Positions 37,463 through 48,869 of a stretch of 64,000 bases of DNA are shown in pieces. The DNA is from Breoghania corrubedonensis (lineage in GTDB: Bacteria > Pseudomonadota > Alphaproteobacteria > Rhizobiales > Stappiaceae). The stretch lies in NCBI RefSeq assembly GCF_003053845.1, contig NZ_QAYG01000003.1:310001-374000 (forward strand), read 5' to 3'. The stretch's first letter is position 1. Every line of letters starts with the position of its first letter. A model generated the notes under the pieces. It was not told the origin of the DNA. It searched no databases and worked only from the letters and a program-made list of their open reading frames with translations. The translations under genes were made by a program, and so were the position numbers.

Positions 37463-38518
37463 ATGATCGACTTCTGGAACACATACGGTTTTCCCTTCAT
37501 TCTCATGGTGGCCGAGAGCCTTTTGCTGCTCGTCGTGCTGCTGGTGATCATCGCCTACGTGCTCTATGCCGACCGCAAGATCTGGGCGGCCGTGCAGATC
37601 CGGCGCGGCCCGAACGTGGTGGGGCCGTGGGGCCTTTTCCAGAGCTTCGCGGACCTGATCAAGTTCGTGCTCAAGGAGCCGGTTATCCCGGCCGGTGCGA
37701 ACAAGGGCGTGTTCCTGCTGGCACCGCTGCTGAGCGTGACACTGGCGCTGGCAACCTGGGCGGTCGTGCCGGTCGCCCACAACTGGGTGATCGCGGACAT
37801 CAACGTCGGCATCCTCTACATCTTCGCCATTTCCTCGCTGGAGGTTTACGGCGTGGTTATGGGCGGATGGGCGTCGAACTCGAAATACGCCTTCCTCGGC
37901 GCGCTTCGGTCCGCGGCGCAGATGGTTTCCTACGAGGTGTCCATCGGCTTCGTCATCGTAACGGTGCTGATGTGCGCCGGAACGCTGAACCTTTCCGAGA
38001 TCGTAGAGGCGCAGCGCACCCATGGGCTGGCGACGCTTCTGGGCGTTCCCTGGCTGGCATTCCTGAACTGGTACTGGCTGCCGCTGTTCCCGATGTTCGT
38101 GGTCTTCTTCATCTCCGCGCTTGCGGAGACGAACCGGCCGCCGTTCGACCTGCCGGAGGCGGAATCCGAACTCGTCGCCGGCTTCATGGTCGAATACGGA
38201 TCCGCACCGTACATGATGTTCATGTTGGGCGAATATGCGGCGATCTCGCTGATGTGCGCGATGACGACCATCCTGTTCATGGGTGGTTGGCTGCCGCCGC
38301 TCGATTTCGCTCCGTTCACCTGGGTGCCGGGGATCGTCTGGTTCCTGATCAAGGCGCTTCTCGTGTTCTTCATGTTCGCGATGGTGAAGGCCATGGTGCC
38401 GCGCTATCGCTACGACCAGCTGATGCGGCTGGGCTGGAAGGTCTTCCTGCCGCTCTCGCTCGCGATGGTGTTCATCGTTGCTCTCGTCCTGATGGTGATG
38501 GGCTGGGCGCCGAACTAG
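37463..38518 (+). CDS. nuoH: NADH-quinone oxidoreductase subunit H
   Basis: A 351-residue membrane subunit with eight predicted helices that caps the quinone tunnel. The conserved loops [36 protein letters not shown] and the acidic [19 protein letters not shown] are present. It follows nuoG by 16 bp. Length is close to the family norm. Confidence 0.96.
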   Translation: MIDFWNTYGFPFILMVAESLLLLVVLLVIIAYVLYADRKIWAAVQIRRGPNVVGPWGLFQSFADLIKFVLKEPVIPAGANKGVFLLAPLLSVTLALATWAVVPVAHNWVIADINVGILYIFAISSLEVYGVVMGGWASNSKYAFLGALRSAAQMVSYEVSIGFVIVTVLMCAGTLNLSEIVEAQRTHGLATLLGVPWLAFLNWYWLPLFPMFVVFFISALAETNRPPFDLPEAESELVAGFMVEYGSAPYMMFMLGEYAAISLMCAMTTILFMGGWLPPLDFAPFTWVPGIVWFLIKALLVFFMFAMVKAMVPRYRYDQLMRLGWKVFLPLSLAMVFIVALVLMVMGWAPN

Positions 38519-38527
38519 GAGTTGCCG

Positions 38528-38770
38528 ATGGCACTTTCGCTTGCGGGGATCGTCGGCGCGGCCATCGGGCTCTATCTGGGTTGGATCGACTACAAGCTCA
38601 TGGCCGGCTATGTCCGGGCGGAGCAGAGAAAACGAAAACCGGGTCAGGCGGCCCCATTCGCCGACTGGCTCGAACGCAACACGGATCTTGTGCTCAAGAT
38701 CCTGTTTGTGATCGCGATGCTGGGCTTCCCGGTCATCGGCTACCTGGCGGGCGCATCGCTCGCTGGTTGA
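38528..38770 (+). CDS. Small two-helix membrane protein between nuoH and nuoI
   Basis: An 80-residue protein with two predicted membrane helices (about 3-22 and 55-77) joined by a basic, charged loop (RAEQRKRKPGQ). The ribosome site AGGAG lies eight bases before the ATG at 38528, and the gene fills the space 9 bp after nuoH and 56 bp before nuoI. I do not recognise the family. Its place in the operon suggests an accessory or assembly role for the complex I membrane arm. Confidence 0.75.
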   Translation: MALSLAGIVGAAIGLYLGWIDYKLMAGYVRAEQRKRKPGQAAPFADWLERNTDLVLKILFVIAMLGFPVIGYLAGASLAG

Positions 38771-38826
38771 GAAGCTGAACCGATGCTGCCGGCAACGCGG
38801 CACAAAGAGTGAGGAAAGGCGCGGAC

Positions 38827-39315
38827 ATGAGACTGGACCAGGCCGCGAAATCGCTGTTCTTGAAGGAGTTCGTATCGGCGTTTTTTCTGTCGATGCGGTA
38901 TTTCTTCAAGCCGAAGCCGACGATCAATTATCCCTTCGAGAAGGGACCGGTGAGCCCGCGCTTCCGGGGCGAACATGCGTTGCGCCGCTATCCGAGCGGC
39001 GAGGAACGCTGCATCGCCTGCAAGCTGTGCGAAGCGATCTGCCCGGCCCAGGCGATCACCATCGAGGCGGGCCCCAAGCGCAATGACGGTACGCGACGCA
39101 CGACGCGCTACGACATCGACATGGTCAAGTGCATCTACTGTGGCTTTTGTCAGGAAGCCTGCCCGGTCGATGCGATCGTGGAAGGGCCGAACTTCGAATT
39201 CGCGACGGAAACGCGCGAGGAGCTCTACTACTCCAAGGAGCGGCTGCTGGAAAACGGCGACCGCTGGGAGCGCGAGATCGCTCGCAATATCGAAATGGAC
39301 GCGCCCTACCGATAA
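38827..39315 (+). CDS. nuoI: NADH-quinone oxidoreductase subunit I
   Basis: A 162-residue ferredoxin-like subunit with two [4Fe-4S] clusters (N6a and N6b). The ligands are C62, C65, C68, C72 and C102, C105, C108, C112 in the motifs [12 protein letters not shown] and [12 protein letters not shown]. The amphipathic N-terminus (about 12-30) anchors it to the membrane. GAGGAAAGG lies before the ATG at 38827. Confidence 0.96.
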   Translation: MRLDQAAKSLFLKEFVSAFFLSMRYFFKPKPTINYPFEKGPVSPRFRGEHALRRYPSGEERCIACKLCEAICPAQAITIEAGPKRNDGTRRTTRYDIDMVKCIYCGFCQEACPVDAIVEGPNFEFATETREELYYSKERLLENGDRWEREIARNIEMDAPYR

Positions 39316-39417
39316 GGGCGGGGCGGGCGGTCTGATGGCCGCGGAGGGACGGGCGAGAGGAGCCGAGAGTGGCTCTGAAGTCCGCAGACGAGACAAGGCC
39401 TACAGGGGCACACCGAG

Positions 39418-40032
39418 ATGATCCTTCACGCATTCTTCTTCTACCTGTTCGCCGCGGTAACGGTAGCCTCGGCCTTCATGGTCATCTCCGCGCGCAATCC
39501 GGTGCATTCGGTGCTGTTTCTGATCCTGGCGTTCTTCAATTCCGCCGGGTTGTTCCTGATGCTGGGGGCGGAGTTCCTCGCACTCATTCTGATCGTCGTC
39601 TATGTCGGCGCGGTGGCGGTGCTGTTCCTGTTCGTCGTGATGATGCTGGACGTCGATTTCGTCGAGCTCCGCCAAGGGTTTCTGCAGTACCTGCCCATTG
39701 GCGCGCTGGTGGGGATCATCCTGCTGATCGAGCTGCTGGTCGTGCTGGGAGGCTGGACGATTTCTCCCGATATCATCGCGGCGCCCACGACCCCCATCCC
39801 GGCGCTGGCCGAGATGTCGAATACCGAAGCGATCGGTGCGGTTCTCTATACGCGTTACATCTTCTTCTTCCAGATCGCCGGACTGGTGCTTCTGGTGGCG
39901 ATGATCGGTGCGATCGTGCTCACGCTCAGGCACAAGGCTTACGCGAAGCGCCAGAACATCTCCGAGCAGGTGGGTCGCGATCCCAATACCGCCATTGAGG
40001 TTCGCAAGGTCGAATCCGGCAAGGGCATTTGA
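39418..40032 (+). CDS. nuoJ: NADH-quinone oxidoreductase subunit J
   Basis: A 204-residue membrane subunit with five predicted helices. The third helix region [25 protein letters not shown] includes the pi-bulge segment typical of NuoJ. It starts 103 bp after nuoI, an unusually long gap for this operon that holds no gene. The C-terminal tail ([11 protein letters not shown]) is typical of alphaproteobacteria. Confidence 0.95.
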   Translation: MILHAFFFYLFAAVTVASAFMVISARNPVHSVLFLILAFFNSAGLFLMLGAEFLALILIVVYVGAVAVLFLFVVMMLDVDFVELRQGFLQYLPIGALVGIILLIELLVVLGGWTISPDIIAAPTTPIPALAEMSNTEAIGAVLYTRYIFFFQIAGLVLLVAMIGAIVLTLRHKAYAKRQNISEQVGRDPNTAIEVRKVESGKGI

Positions 40033-40108
40033 GACAAGACATGCGGCGATCAAGGTCGCCGGACCCGAAGAAATCAAAGAGGGACGGATCACCGTCAGGG
40101 CGAAGACA

Positions 40109-40417
40109 ATGGAAATCGGACTGTCACACTATCTTTCCGTTGCAGCGATCCTGTTCACGCTCGGCGTGTTCGGCATCTTTCTGAACCGCAAGAACGTCAT
40201 CATCATCCTGATGTCCGTGGAATTGCTGCTGCTGGCCGTCAACATCAATCTGGTCGCCTTCTCCCACTATCTGGGTGACCTGGTCGGCCAGATCTTCGCG
40301 CTGCTGGTTCTCACCGTCGCAGCCGCCGAGGCCGCCATCGGCCTCGCCATCCTCGTCGTCTACTTCCGAAACCGCGGTTCGATCGCGGTGGAAGACATCA
40401 ATCTGATGAAAGGCTAA
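40109..40417 (+). CDS. nuoK: NADH-quinone oxidoreductase subunit K
   Basis: A 102-residue three-helix subunit of the membrane arm. It carries the conserved glutamates in [16 protein letters not shown] and in [13 protein letters not shown], which take part in proton transfer. The ATG is at 40109, 76 bp after nuoJ; nuoL follows by 6 bp. Length is exact for the family. Confidence 0.96.
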   Translation: MEIGLSHYLSVAAILFTLGVFGIFLNRKNVIIILMSVELLLLAVNINLVAFSHYLGDLVGQIFALLVLTVAAAEAAIGLAILVVYFRNRGSIAVEDINLMKG

Positions 40418-40423
40418 CGCGGC

Positions 40424-42394
40424 ATGTACACGGCAATCGTCCTGCTGCCGCTCCTGGGCTTCCTGGTTGCGGGCATTTTCGGTCGGGTGATCGGCGCCAA
40501 GGCGTCGGAATATATCACCAGCGGCTTCCTGATCATTGCGGCGATCTTGTCATGGGTCGCGTTCATCTCCGTCGGTCTGGGCGACGGGGAAACGCAGATC
40601 ATCCCGATCGCGACCTGGATCGTCTCTGGTGCGCTTGATGTGCAATGGGCCATCCGCGTCGATACGCTGACCGCTGTCATGCTGGTGGTGGTCAACACGG
40701 TGTCCGCGCTCGTTCACGTCTACTCGATCGGGTACATGCACCACGATCCGCACAAGTCGCGTTTCTTCGCCTACCTGTCGCTTTTCACCTTCGCGATGCT
40801 GACGCTGGTGACCTCGGACAACCTGGTGCAGATGTTCTTCGGCTGGGAAGGGGTGGGCCTTGCCTCCTACCTGCTGATCGGCTTCTGGTATCAGCGGCCT
40901 TCGGCCAACGCGGCCGCCATGAAGGCGTTCGTGGTCAACCGCATCGGTGACTTCGGTTTCGCGCTGGGCATCTTCGGTGTTTACTATCTCTTCGACAGCG
41001 TCAATCTCGCCACGATCTTCGCCAATGCGCAGGGCTTCGTCGAAAGTGGCGCCGAAGGGGGCGGGGCGGTGCTGACGTTCCTCGGCACGCCCTACGAGCC
41101 GGCCACGGCAATGACAGTCGTCTGCCTGCTGCTATTCATGGGCGCCATGGGCAAGTCGGCGCAGTTCCTGCTACACACCTGGCTGCCGGATGCGATGGAA
41201 GGCCCGACGCCCGTTTCCGCGCTGATCCACGCAGCCACCATGGTGACCGCCGGCGTCTTCATGGTCGCGCGCCTGTCGCCGCTCTTCGAGCTGTCGCACA
41301 CGGCGCTGACCTTCGTGACGTTCATCGGCGCGACCACGGCCTTCTTCGCGGCCACGATCGGCCTCGTACAGACCGACATCAAGCGCGTCATCGCCTATTC
41401 GACCTGTTCGCAGCTCGGCTACATGTTCGTGGCGCTGGGTGTCGGCGCCTACGGGGTCGGTGTTTTCCATCTCTTCACGCACGCCTTCTTCAAGGCGCTG
41501 CTGTTCCTCGGTGCCGGTTCGGTTATCCACGCTGTCTCCGACGAGCAGGACATGCGCAAGATGGGGGGCTTGAGAAAGCACATTCCGCTTACCTACTGGA
41601 TGATGATCGTCGGCACCCTTGCGCTGACCGGCTTCCCCCTGACCGCCGGCTACTTTTCCAAGGACGCGATCATCGAGGCGGCATTCGTTGGCGACAACGC
41701 CTTCGCCCAGTACGGTTTCTGGATGACGGTGATCGCCGCGCTGATGACGTCCTTCTACTCCTGGCGGCTCATCTTCCTCACCTTCCACGGCAAGCCGCGC
41801 GCCTCCGTCGATGTGATGAAGCATGTCCATGAATCCCCGCCGGTGATGACGGTTCCGCTGATGGTTCTGGCGCTCGGCGCGCTTGTTGCCGGCTTCGTCT
41901 TCTCCGGCTCCTTCATTGGTCATCATCAGGGCGAATTCTGGAAGACGGCGCTCTTCATGTCGGCGGACAACCATGTGCTCGAAGAGATGCACCATGTCCC
42001 GCAGTGGGTGAAATGGTCTCCCTTCGTGATGATGGTGATCGGCCTCGTGGTCGCCTGGTACTTCTATATCAAGGCTCCGGACGCGCCGAAGCGGCTGGCC
42101 GCACGCCACGACGGGCTCTACAAGTTCCTGCTCAACAAGTGGTACTTCGACGAGCTCTATGACTTCCTGTTCGTGCGCCCGGCCATGAAACTCGGACGCT
42201 TCCTGTGGAAGCGCGGTGACGGCACTGTCATCGACGGCTTCGGTCCCGACGGGATCTCGACCCTTGTGCAGGATGTCACCGCCCGCGTGGTGCGGCTGCA
42301 GACCGGCTACATCTACCACTATGCCTTCGCCATGCTGATCGGCGTCGCGCTACTTGTTACCTGGACCATGTTTGCGGGCGGGGGAGCTCACTGA
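40424..42394 (+). CDS. nuoL: NADH-quinone oxidoreductase subunit L
   Basis: A 656-residue antiporter-like proton-pumping subunit with about 16 predicted helices and a long lateral helix at the C-terminus. Conserved segments include [46 protein letters not shown] and [17 protein letters not shown]. It overlaps the nuoM start by one base. Confidence 0.96.
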   Translation: MYTAIVLLPLLGFLVAGIFGRVIGAKASEYITSGFLIIAAILSWVAFISVGLGDGETQIIPIATWIVSGALDVQWAIRVDTLTAVMLVVVNTVSALVHVYSIGYMHHDPHKSRFFAYLSLFTFAMLTLVTSDNLVQMFFGWEGVGLASYLLIGFWYQRPSANAAAMKAFVVNRIGDFGFALGIFGVYYLFDSVNLATIFANAQGFVESGAEGGGAVLTFLGTPYEPATAMTVVCLLLFMGAMGKSAQFLLHTWLPDAMEGPTPVSALIHAATMVTAGVFMVARLSPLFELSHTALTFVTFIGATTAFFAATIGLVQTDIKRVIAYSTCSQLGYMFVALGVGAYGVGVFHLFTHAFFKALLFLGAGSVIHAVSDEQDMRKMGGLRKHIPLTYWMMIVGTLALTGFPLTAGYFSKDAIIEAAFVGDNAFAQYGFWMTVIAALMTSFYSWRLIFLTFHGKPRASVDVMKHVHESPPVMTVPLMVLALGALVAGFVFSGSFIGHHQGEFWKTALFMSADNHVLEEMHHVPQWVKWSPFVMMVIGLVVAWYFYIKAPDAPKRLAARHDGLYKFLLNKWYFDELYDFLFVRPAMKLGRFLWKRGDGTVIDGFGPDGISTLVQDVTARVVRLQTGYIYHYAFAMLIGVALLVTWTMFAGGGAH

Positions 42395-43911
42395 TGAACG
42401 ACTGGCCTCTGCTCACAATCGTCACGGTACTGCCGCTGGTTGGCGCGCTGTTCGTGCTTGTCGTCCAGGGAGACGACGACAGCGCCAAGAACAACATGCG
42501 CATGGTGGCGCTGCTGACGACGGGCTTCACTTTCCTCGTCTCGCTGTTCATCTGGGCCGGCTTCGATCCGTCGAACCCCGGTTTCCAGATGGTCGACAGC
42601 GTCGACTGGCTCGACGGCAAGATCGGTTACAAGATGGGTGTCGACGGCATTTCCATGCTGTTCGTCATCCTCACCACCTTCCTCATGCCTTTCTGCATCC
42701 TGGCGAGCTGGAACGCCGTGCAGATCCGCGTGAAGGAATACATGATCGCCTTCCTCGTGCTGGAAGCGTTGATGATCGGCGTGTTCTGTGCGCTCGATCT
42801 GCTGGTCTTCTACGTCTTCTTCGAAGGCGGGCTGATCCCGATGTTCCTGATCATCGGCGTGTGGGGCGGTAAGCGGCGTGTCTATGCCAGCTTCAAGTTC
42901 TTCCTCTATACGCTGACAGGCTCGCTCCTGATGCTGGTCGCTATCCTGGCGATGTACTGGGACGCCGGCACAACGGACATCCAGACACTGCTCCAGCATT
43001 CGTTTTCGCCGGAAATGCAGTTCTGGTTATGGATCGCCTTCTTCGCCTCGTTTGCGGTGAAGATGCCGATGTGGCCGGTACACACCTGGTTGCCCGATGC
43101 TCACGTCGAGGCGCCGACGGCAGGTTCCGTCATTCTGGCGGGTATCCTGTTGAAGATGGGCGGGTACGGCTTCCTGCGGTTCTCGCTGCCGATGTTCCCG
43201 GTTGCCTCGGATTATTTCGCGCCCTTTATCTTCACCTTGTCGGTCGTCGCCATCGTCTACACCTCGTTCGTGGCGCTGGCGCAGGAGGACATGAAGAAGC
43301 TGATCGCCTATTCCTCCGTCGCCCACATGGGCTATGTGACCATGGGCATCTTCACCATGACCACGCAGGGCGTGCAGGGCGGCATCTTCCAGATGCTTTC
43401 GCACGGCATCGTTTCGGCCGCGCTGTTCCTGTGCGTGGGGGTCATCTACGACCGCATGCATACCCGTGAGATTTCGGCCTATGGCGGCCTCGTCAACCGG
43501 ATGCCCTGGTATGCGATGGCCTTCATGGTGTTCACAATGGCCAATGTCGGCCTGCCGGGCACCTCCGGCTTCATTGGCGAATTCCTGACCCTGATGGGGG
43601 CATTCGAGACCAACACCTGGGTCGCGACCTTCGCAACGACCGGCATCATTCTGTCGGCGGCCTACGCGCTCTTTCTCTATCGCCGGGTGGTCTTCGGATC
43701 GCTGGAAAAGGAGAGCCTGAAGTCGATCCTCGACCTCTCGTTGCGCGAAAAGGTCATTCTGGTGCCGCTGATCGCGCTGACGATCCTGTTCGGTTTCTAT
43801 CCGGCACCGGTCCTCAACGTGACGGCCGCTTCGGTCGACCATCTGATCACCAATTACCACGCAGCGCTCGAGACGGCCCAAAAGACCGCCGCGCTGGTCG
43901 TGGTCCAGTAG
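42394..43911 (+). CDS. nuoM: NADH-quinone oxidoreductase subunit M
   Basis: A 505-residue antiporter-like pumping subunit. Key features are the Glu in the [18 protein letters not shown] block, [24 protein letters not shown] and [17 protein letters not shown]. Start and stop are tightly packed with nuoL and nuoN (12-bp spacer). Confidence 0.96.
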   Translation: MNDWPLLTIVTVLPLVGALFVLVVQGDDDSAKNNMRMVALLTTGFTFLVSLFIWAGFDPSNPGFQMVDSVDWLDGKIGYKMGVDGISMLFVILTTFLMPFCILASWNAVQIRVKEYMIAFLVLEALMIGVFCALDLLVFYVFFEGGLIPMFLIIGVWGGKRRVYASFKFFLYTLTGSLLMLVAILAMYWDAGTTDIQTLLQHSFSPEMQFWLWIAFFASFAVKMPMWPVHTWLPDAHVEAPTAGSVILAGILLKMGGYGFLRFSLPMFPVASDYFAPFIFTLSVVAIVYTSFVALAQEDMKKLIAYSSVAHMGYVTMGIFTMTTQGVQGGIFQMLSHGIVSAALFLCVGVIYDRMHTREISAYGGLVNRMPWYAMAFMVFTMANVGLPGTSGFIGEFLTLMGAFETNTWVATFATTGIILSAAYALFLYRRVVFGSLEKESLKSILDLSLREKVILVPLIALTILFGFYPAPVLNVTAASVDHLITNYHAALETAQKTAALVVVQ

Positions 43912-43923
43912 AGCAGACCCGCG

Positions 43924-45366
43924 ATGCAGCCTGAGCTCACTCTCATGCCCGATCTGATGCCGGCGCTGCCGGAATTGTTCCTGGCCGTCGGTGCCCTTGT
44001 CCTGTTGATGATCGGCGCCTTCGGTGGCGAACGGGCAACGCCCGCCGTAACCGGAATGTCGGCGGCGCTGATCGCGCTCGCCGCTTTAATCCTGCTGTTC
44101 ATGCCGGCGGAGGGCGCCACGTTCGGCGGCGCTTTCGTTCAGGACGCGTTCGCGCGTTACCTGAAGATCCTGACGCTGATCGGTTCAGGCCTGGCGATCG
44201 CCATGTCGGTCGCCTACGGGCGAGCAGAGAAGTTCGAGCGTTTCGAGTATCCTGTTCTGATCGTGCTCGGCACGCTGGGGATGATGCTGATCATCTCGGC
44301 GAATGACCTGATCGCGGCGTATCTCGGCTTGGAACTGATGAGCCTGTCACTTTACGTGGTGGCCTCGATCAACCGGGATTCCGTTCGCTCCACCGAGGCG
44401 GGCCTGAAGTACTTCGTTCTCGGCGCGCTGTCTTCGGGCATGCTGCTTTATGGCATGTCGCTGGTCTACGGGTTCACCGGTCAGACGGACTTTGCCGCGA
44501 TTGCCCAGACGTTGGCACAGCATGGCGGCTCGCTCGGTCTGACATTCGGTCTCGTCTTCGTCCTGGCTGGCATGGTCTTCAAGATTTCCGCCGTGCCGTT
44601 CCACATGTGGACGCCGGATGTCTACGAAGGCGCGCCGACCCCGGTCACCGCCTATTTCGCGGCGGCTCCGAAAATCGCGGCCATGGCGATGATCACCCGC
44701 ATCGTCATCACCGCCTTCGAGCCGGTGGCGATGGAATGGCAGCAGGTTGTCGTCTTCGTCTCCATCGCATCCATGGTGCTCGGCGCGTTTGCCGCGATCG
44801 GCCAGAAGAACATCAAGCGGCTGATGGCCTATTCCTCCATCGGCCACATGGGCTATGCGCTCGTCGGGCTCGTTGCAGGCAGCCAGGCAGGCGTGCGCGG
44901 TGTGATCATCTACATGTCGATCTACCTCGCGATGACGCTCGGAACCTTCGCCTGCATCCTGGCGATGCGGCGCAAGGAAGGCATGGTCGAGGACATTTCT
45001 GACCTCTCCGGCCTGTCGCGCACCAATCCGATGATGGCGTTTCTTCTTGCGATGCTGATGTTCTCGCTCGCCGGCATTCCGCCGCTGGCCGGCTTCTTCG
45101 GCAAGTTCTACGTCTTCCTCGCGGCCGTCGAGGCCGGCTTCTATGTTCTCGCCGTTATCGGTGTGCTGACCAGCGTGGTGAGCGCGTTCTACTATCTGCG
45201 CATCGTCAAGGTGATGTACTTCGACGAGCCGGCGGCGGGCTTTGTGCCGATGCCGAGCGAGTTGAAGATCGTACTCGGCCTTGCCGGCGTCTTCGTCATC
45301 TTCTTCGTCGCCATTGCCGGCCCGCTTGTCGGCGCCGCCGGCACTGCCGCCAAGACGTTCTTCTGA
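43924..45366 (+). CDS. nuoN: NADH-quinone oxidoreductase subunit N
   Basis: A 480-residue antiporter-like subunit with about 14 helices. [47 protein letters not shown] and [18 protein letters not shown] are the conserved signatures. It is the last structural gene of the nuo operon; birA follows 7 bp after its stop. Confidence 0.96.
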   Translation: MQPELTLMPDLMPALPELFLAVGALVLLMIGAFGGERATPAVTGMSAALIALAALILLFMPAEGATFGGAFVQDAFARYLKILTLIGSGLAIAMSVAYGRAEKFERFEYPVLIVLGTLGMMLIISANDLIAAYLGLELMSLSLYVVASINRDSVRSTEAGLKYFVLGALSSGMLLYGMSLVYGFTGQTDFAAIAQTLAQHGGSLGLTFGLVFVLAGMVFKISAVPFHMWTPDVYEGAPTPVTAYFAAAPKIAAMAMITRIVITAFEPVAMEWQQVVVFVSIASMVLGAFAAIGQKNIKRLMAYSSIGHMGYALVGLVAGSQAGVRGVIIYMSIYLAMTLGTFACILAMRRKEGMVEDISDLSGLSRTNPMMAFLLAMLMFSLAGIPPLAGFFGKFYVFLAAVEAGFYVLAVIGVLTSVVSAFYYLRIVKVMYFDEPAAGFVPMPSELKIVLGLAGVFVIFFVAIAGPLVGAAGTAAKTFF

Positions 45367-45373
45367 GGCGGGA

Positions 45374-46162
45374 TTGGCAGAAGAAGCGAAGGCTGTTGCC
45401 GCAGCGCCGGGATATCGGCGCAGACACCGGGAGACAGTCGGTTCGACCAGTGTCGAGGCACTTCAGGCTGCGCGGGCAGGAGATCCTGGTCGCCTTTGGC
45501 TGACGGCCGCCTGTCAGACGGCAGGTCGGGGGCGGAGGGGGAGAACATGGGTTTCGGAGCGGGGAAACCTCTACGCCTCGCTCTTGTTGACGGACCCTTG
45601 TCCTGCCGAAAGGCTCGGCGATCTTCCGATGGTGTGCTGTGTGGCGCTTGCCGATGCGGTTGAGGCCGCAACCGGAAGTCTTGGCCTGGTGAAGCTCAAG
45701 TGGCCGAACGACCTGCTTGTAAACGGCGCCAAGATTTCTGGAATCCTGCTTGAATCCGAATATATGGCTGATGGGCGTCTCGTCGTTGTGGCCGGTATCG
45801 GTGTCAATTGTGGCCATCACCCGGGCGACGCGCTTTACGCGACCATTGATCTCGCCTCCCTGGGATATCGGGTCACGCCCGACGACATGTTTAGCCGGCT
45901 TGCCGCAGCGATGGCCTCGCGTTTGGAAGAATGGCAAGCGGGAAAAGGGTTTGACGCTATCAGAGCAGCTTGGTTGCGGCGTTGCGTTGGGATCGGCGCT
46001 CCGGTAACAGTGCGCCTGCCGGACCGCGAGATCGAGGGCATCTTCAGCGCACTCGACGAAGACGGACGGCTTCTTCTGGAGACGAACTCCGGTACGATGA
46101 CGATTTCCGCAGGCGATGTTTTTTTCAGTCGCACCGCCGAGCGAAACAAGGAGAACACATGA
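45374..46162 (+). CDS. birA: Biotin--[acetyl-CoA carboxylase] ligase
   Basis: A 262-residue monofunctional biotin ligase that biotinylates carboxylase subunits. The family motifs are the GSTSVEAL block, the QTAGRGRRGRTWVSERGNLY loop and LKWPNDLLVNGAKISGILLE. There is no N-terminal DNA-binding domain, so it is not a repressor. The start appears to be TTG at 45374 with GAGGCGGGA just upstream; no ATG is suitable. It lies 7 bp after nuoN and its stop overlaps the next gene by 4 bp (ATGA). Downstream of nuoN is its usual place in alphaproteobacteria. Confidence 0.9.
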   Translation: MAEEAKAVAAAPGYRRRHRETVGSTSVEALQAARAGDPGRLWLTAACQTAGRGRRGRTWVSERGNLYASLLLTDPCPAERLGDLPMVCCVALADAVEAATGSLGLVKLKWPNDLLVNGAKISGILLESEYMADGRLVVVAGIGVNCGHHPGDALYATIDLASLGYRVTPDDMFSRLAAAMASRLEEWQAGKGFDAIRAAWLRRCVGIGAPVTVRLPDREIEGIFSALDEDGRLLLETNSGTMTISAGDVFFSRTAERNKENT

Positions 46163-47826
46163 CCGATACTGCCGAACTGGTGTTCTGTCCGCTGGGCGGC
46201 GTCGGCGAGATCGGCATGAACATGGGGCTCTACGGCTTCGGTCCGGCCAAGTCGCGCATCTGGTTGATGGTCGATTGCGGCGTCAGTTTCGCCGGCCCGG
46301 ATCTTCCCGGCATCGACCTCATCTTTCCCGACATCCGTTTCATCGAGGGTGAGCGCAAGAATCTTGCCGGCATCGTCATCACGCATGCGCACGAGGATCA
46401 CTACGGAGCGCTGATGGATCTCTGGCCGCGCCTTCAGGCGCCGCTATACGTGACGCCGTTCACCGCGGGCCTGCTCAAGGCCAAGGTCTATGGGCACGGC
46501 GGGCTCGACATTCCGGTCAATGTGGTCGAGCAGGGCGCGCGGTTCGATGTCGGTCCGTTCGATATCGAACTCGTGGCCATGTCGCACTCGATCCCCGAGC
46601 CGACGGCGCTTGCGATACGCACCAAGCTGGGCACTGTCCTGCATTCCGGCGACTGGAAGATTGATCCTCAGCCCGGCATCGGCAAACCGATCGATCTGAA
46701 GCGTCTGGGCGAAATCGGCGGGGAAGGGGTCTTGGCCCTGGTGAGCGATTCCACCAACGCCGTGCGCGAGGGCGTCAGCCCCAGCGAAGCGGACGTTGCC
46801 AAGTCGCTTACGGAAATCATCCGGGGTGCCAAGCATCGCGTCGCGGTGACGACGTTCGCCTCCAACGTCGCCAGGCTCAAGTCGGTGGCGCTGGCGGCCG
46901 AGGAATGCGACCGCGATGTGGTCGTGATCGGCCGTGCGATGAAGCGCACGGTCGATGTGGCGACCGAGCTTGGCTACATGGAAGGCGTCAAGCCGTTCCT
47001 CGATGAAGAGGCCTATGGCTACCTGCCGCGCGACAAGGTGCTGGCGCTGTGCACCGGCAGTCAGGGCGAGGCGCGCGCCGCGCTGGCGCGCATTGCCGGC
47101 GACGATCATCGTTCCATCACCCTGAATTCCGGTGACATGGTGATCTTTTCCTCGCGGACCATCCCCGGCAACGAGCGGGCGGTGAATTCCATCATCAACA
47201 GCCTCGTCGCCGACGGCATCAATGTCGTTACCGACCGTGACGGGCTGGTTCACGTCTCGGGCCATCCTCGGCTTGGCGAGATGCAGGAGCTCTACGGTTT
47301 GATCCGGCCACAGATAGCGGTGCCGGTGCATGGCGAGGCTTTGCATCTGGCGGCGCACGCGCGTTTTGCCCGCAAGCAGGGGGTGAAGACGGTTCTGTCC
47401 GGTTACAACGGAACCGTGCTGCGTCTGGCTCCCGGCAAGCCGGAAGCGATCGCCGAGGTGCCCGTCGGGCGCCTTGTCATGGACGGGACGATGCTGGTTG
47501 CGCCGGAAGTCTCCGGCGTTGCGGAGCGCCGCCGCCTGAGTTTCGCAGGGGTCGTGATCGCCAGTGTCGTGCTCGACAAGGCGGGCAATTTCGTCGCTGA
47601 TACCGAAGTCGCCGTTCTCGGTCTGCCCGATGTGGATGCGGAGGGCGACGACTTCGAGGATGTCATCGTCGATGCCATCGAGGGGGCAGTGGAGAGCATC
47701 CCGCGCAAACGCCGCAAGGATCCTGAACTCGTTCGCGAAGCCGCGCGGCGCGCGGCGCGTGCGGCGGTCGTCCAGCGCTGGGGCAAAAAGCCCGTGTGCA
47801 AGATCCTCGTGAGTGTGATCGACTGA
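46159..47826 (+). CDS. rnj: Ribonuclease J
   Basis: A 555-residue metallo-beta-lactamase ribonuclease with endonuclease and 5' exonuclease activity. The zinc motif HAHEDHYGA lies near residue 75. The beta-CASP region holds GVLALVSDSTNA, FASNVARL and SSRTIPGNE, and the late VHVSGHPRLGEMQ is typical. A perfect site AAGGAG precedes the ATG, which overlaps the birA stop by 4 bp. It serves RNA maturation (such as 16S and 23S rRNA) in Hyphomicrobiales. Confidence 0.95.
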   Translation: MTDTAELVFCPLGGVGEIGMNMGLYGFGPAKSRIWLMVDCGVSFAGPDLPGIDLIFPDIRFIEGERKNLAGIVITHAHEDHYGALMDLWPRLQAPLYVTPFTAGLLKAKVYGHGGLDIPVNVVEQGARFDVGPFDIELVAMSHSIPEPTALAIRTKLGTVLHSGDWKIDPQPGIGKPIDLKRLGEIGGEGVLALVSDSTNAVREGVSPSEADVAKSLTEIIRGAKHRVAVTTFASNVARLKSVALAAEECDRDVVVIGRAMKRTVDVATELGYMEGVKPFLDEEAYGYLPRDKVLALCTGSQGEARAALARIAGDDHRSITLNSGDMVIFSSRTIPGNERAVNSIINSLVADGINVVTDRDGLVHVSGHPRLGEMQELYGLIRPQIAVPVHGEALHLAAHARFARKQGVKTVLSGYNGTVLRLAPGKPEAIAEVPVGRLVMDGTMLVAPEVSGVAERRRLSFAGVVIASVVLDKAGNFVADTEVAVLGLPDVDAEGDDFEDVIVDAIEGAVESIPRKRRKDPELVREAARRAARAAVVQRWGKKPVCKILVSVID

Positions 47827-47834
47827 GCCACGTG

Positions 47835-47855
47835 GCCCGCGAAGCCCTCGCGGGC
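47835..47855 (+). terminator. Hairpin after the RNase J gene
   Basis: GCCCGCGA and TCGCGGGC form an 8-bp stem with a 5-nt loop, 8 bp past the RNase J stop. The downstream sequence is not T-rich, so the call rests on stem and position. Confidence 0.4.
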
Positions 47856-48048
47856 GCTGTTCTTGAGCGGATGGCGGTCGGATTGAAACGATCCGACCGA
47901 TCGGCCTATGTTCAAGCGATTGATCTGAATCGTTTTCCTGCTGTTCGGGCGTTTCCGTCTGCAGGAGGGTGCTTCAGGCTCGCGTTTGAGCCGGGCTCGG
48001 GAGTGGCCGGGCAGTACGTGTTTGGAATATCGGGGAGAATATTCGCAA

Positions 48049-48453
48049 ATGATCGGACGTCTCAATCACGTGGCTATCGCGGTTCCCGATATCGAGGCGG
48101 CAACGGCCGTTTATCGCGATACGCTGGGAGCACACGTTTCGCAGGCAACGCCGCAGCCGGACCACGGCGTCACCACGGTTTTCATCGAGTTGCCGAACAC
48201 CAAGATCGAGCTGCTGGAGCCGCTGGGTGAAAACTCGCCGATTGCAAAGTTCCTTGAAAAAAATCCGAGCGGCGGCATCCACCACGTCTGCTACGAGGTC
48301 GATGATATCCTCTCCGCGCGAGATCGCCTCGTGAGCCAAGGGGCGCGGGTGCTGGGCGATGGCGAGCCCAAGATCGGTGCTCACGGCAAACCGGTCCTCT
48401 TCCTGCATCCCAAGGACTTTCTTGGTACGCTGACCGAACTGGAACAGGCCTAG
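48049..48453 (+). CDS. mce: Methylmalonyl-CoA epimerase
   Basis: A 134-residue enzyme of the vicinal oxygen chelate fold that interconverts the (R)- and (S)-methylmalonyl-CoA epimers. Metal ligand positions are visible in LNHVAIAV, VFIELPNTKIELLEPLG and GGIHHVCYEVDDI. Length is right. GGGGAGA precedes the ATG. The propionyl-CoA pathway partner genes are not adjacent. Confidence 0.92.
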   Translation: MIGRLNHVAIAVPDIEAATAVYRDTLGAHVSQATPQPDHGVTTVFIELPNTKIELLEPLGENSPIAKFLEKNPSGGIHHVCYEVDDILSARDRLVSQGARVLGDGEPKIGAHGKPVLFLHPKDFLGTLTELEQA

Positions 48454-48584
48454 AGGACGTTGGGGGACGGGGGAACGGTTATCCGTCCGGGCCCGCGTGA
48501 TAACAACGATCTGGGGGCGGGGTTCGTTTTGTCCGCAGACGGATCTGTTCTGGCCGCCAAATTCCGATCGGGGGAGGGAGATCG

Positions 48585-48869
48585 ATGGGCTTTGTCAGTT
48601 GGCTTGCGATTTATTTCATTGTCTGGTGGGCCACGCTTTTCGCGGTGCTTCCCTTTGGCGTCAGGAGCCAGGAGGAAACCGGCGAGTGGATTGAGCCCGG
48701 CTCTATGCCGGGTGCGCCGAGCCGCCCGCTCATGCTGCGCAAGGTCCTTGCGACGACGGTCGTTGCCGCCCTCGTCACCGGCTTCGTCTACTGGATCATC
48801 ACCTACTCGGGGCTGACGCTGGACGACATACCCATGCCCGTCGGCTTCACGAGTGAAAGCTACAGCTGA
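48585..48869 (+). CDS. DUF1467 family small membrane protein
   Basis: A 94-residue protein with two predicted membrane helices (about 4-24 and 53-74), and the DUF1467 signature WWATLFAVLPFGVRSQEETGEW between them. The function is unknown. An excellent ribosome site (GGGGAGGGAG) lies before the ATG. In Hyphomicrobiales this family normally sits between mce and proS, as here. Confidence 0.88.
   Translation: MGFVSWLAIYFIVWWATLFAVLPFGVRSQEETGEWIEPGSMPGAPSRPLMLRKVLATTVVAALVTGFVYWIITYSGLTLDDIPMPVGFTSESYS

Noticed and set aside
35095-37551. Minus-strand open frame of 818 codons opposite nuoG
   Set aside because: The plus strand encodes an intact NuoG with all cluster motifs. The antisense frame is a high-G+C codon-bias artefact with no domains.
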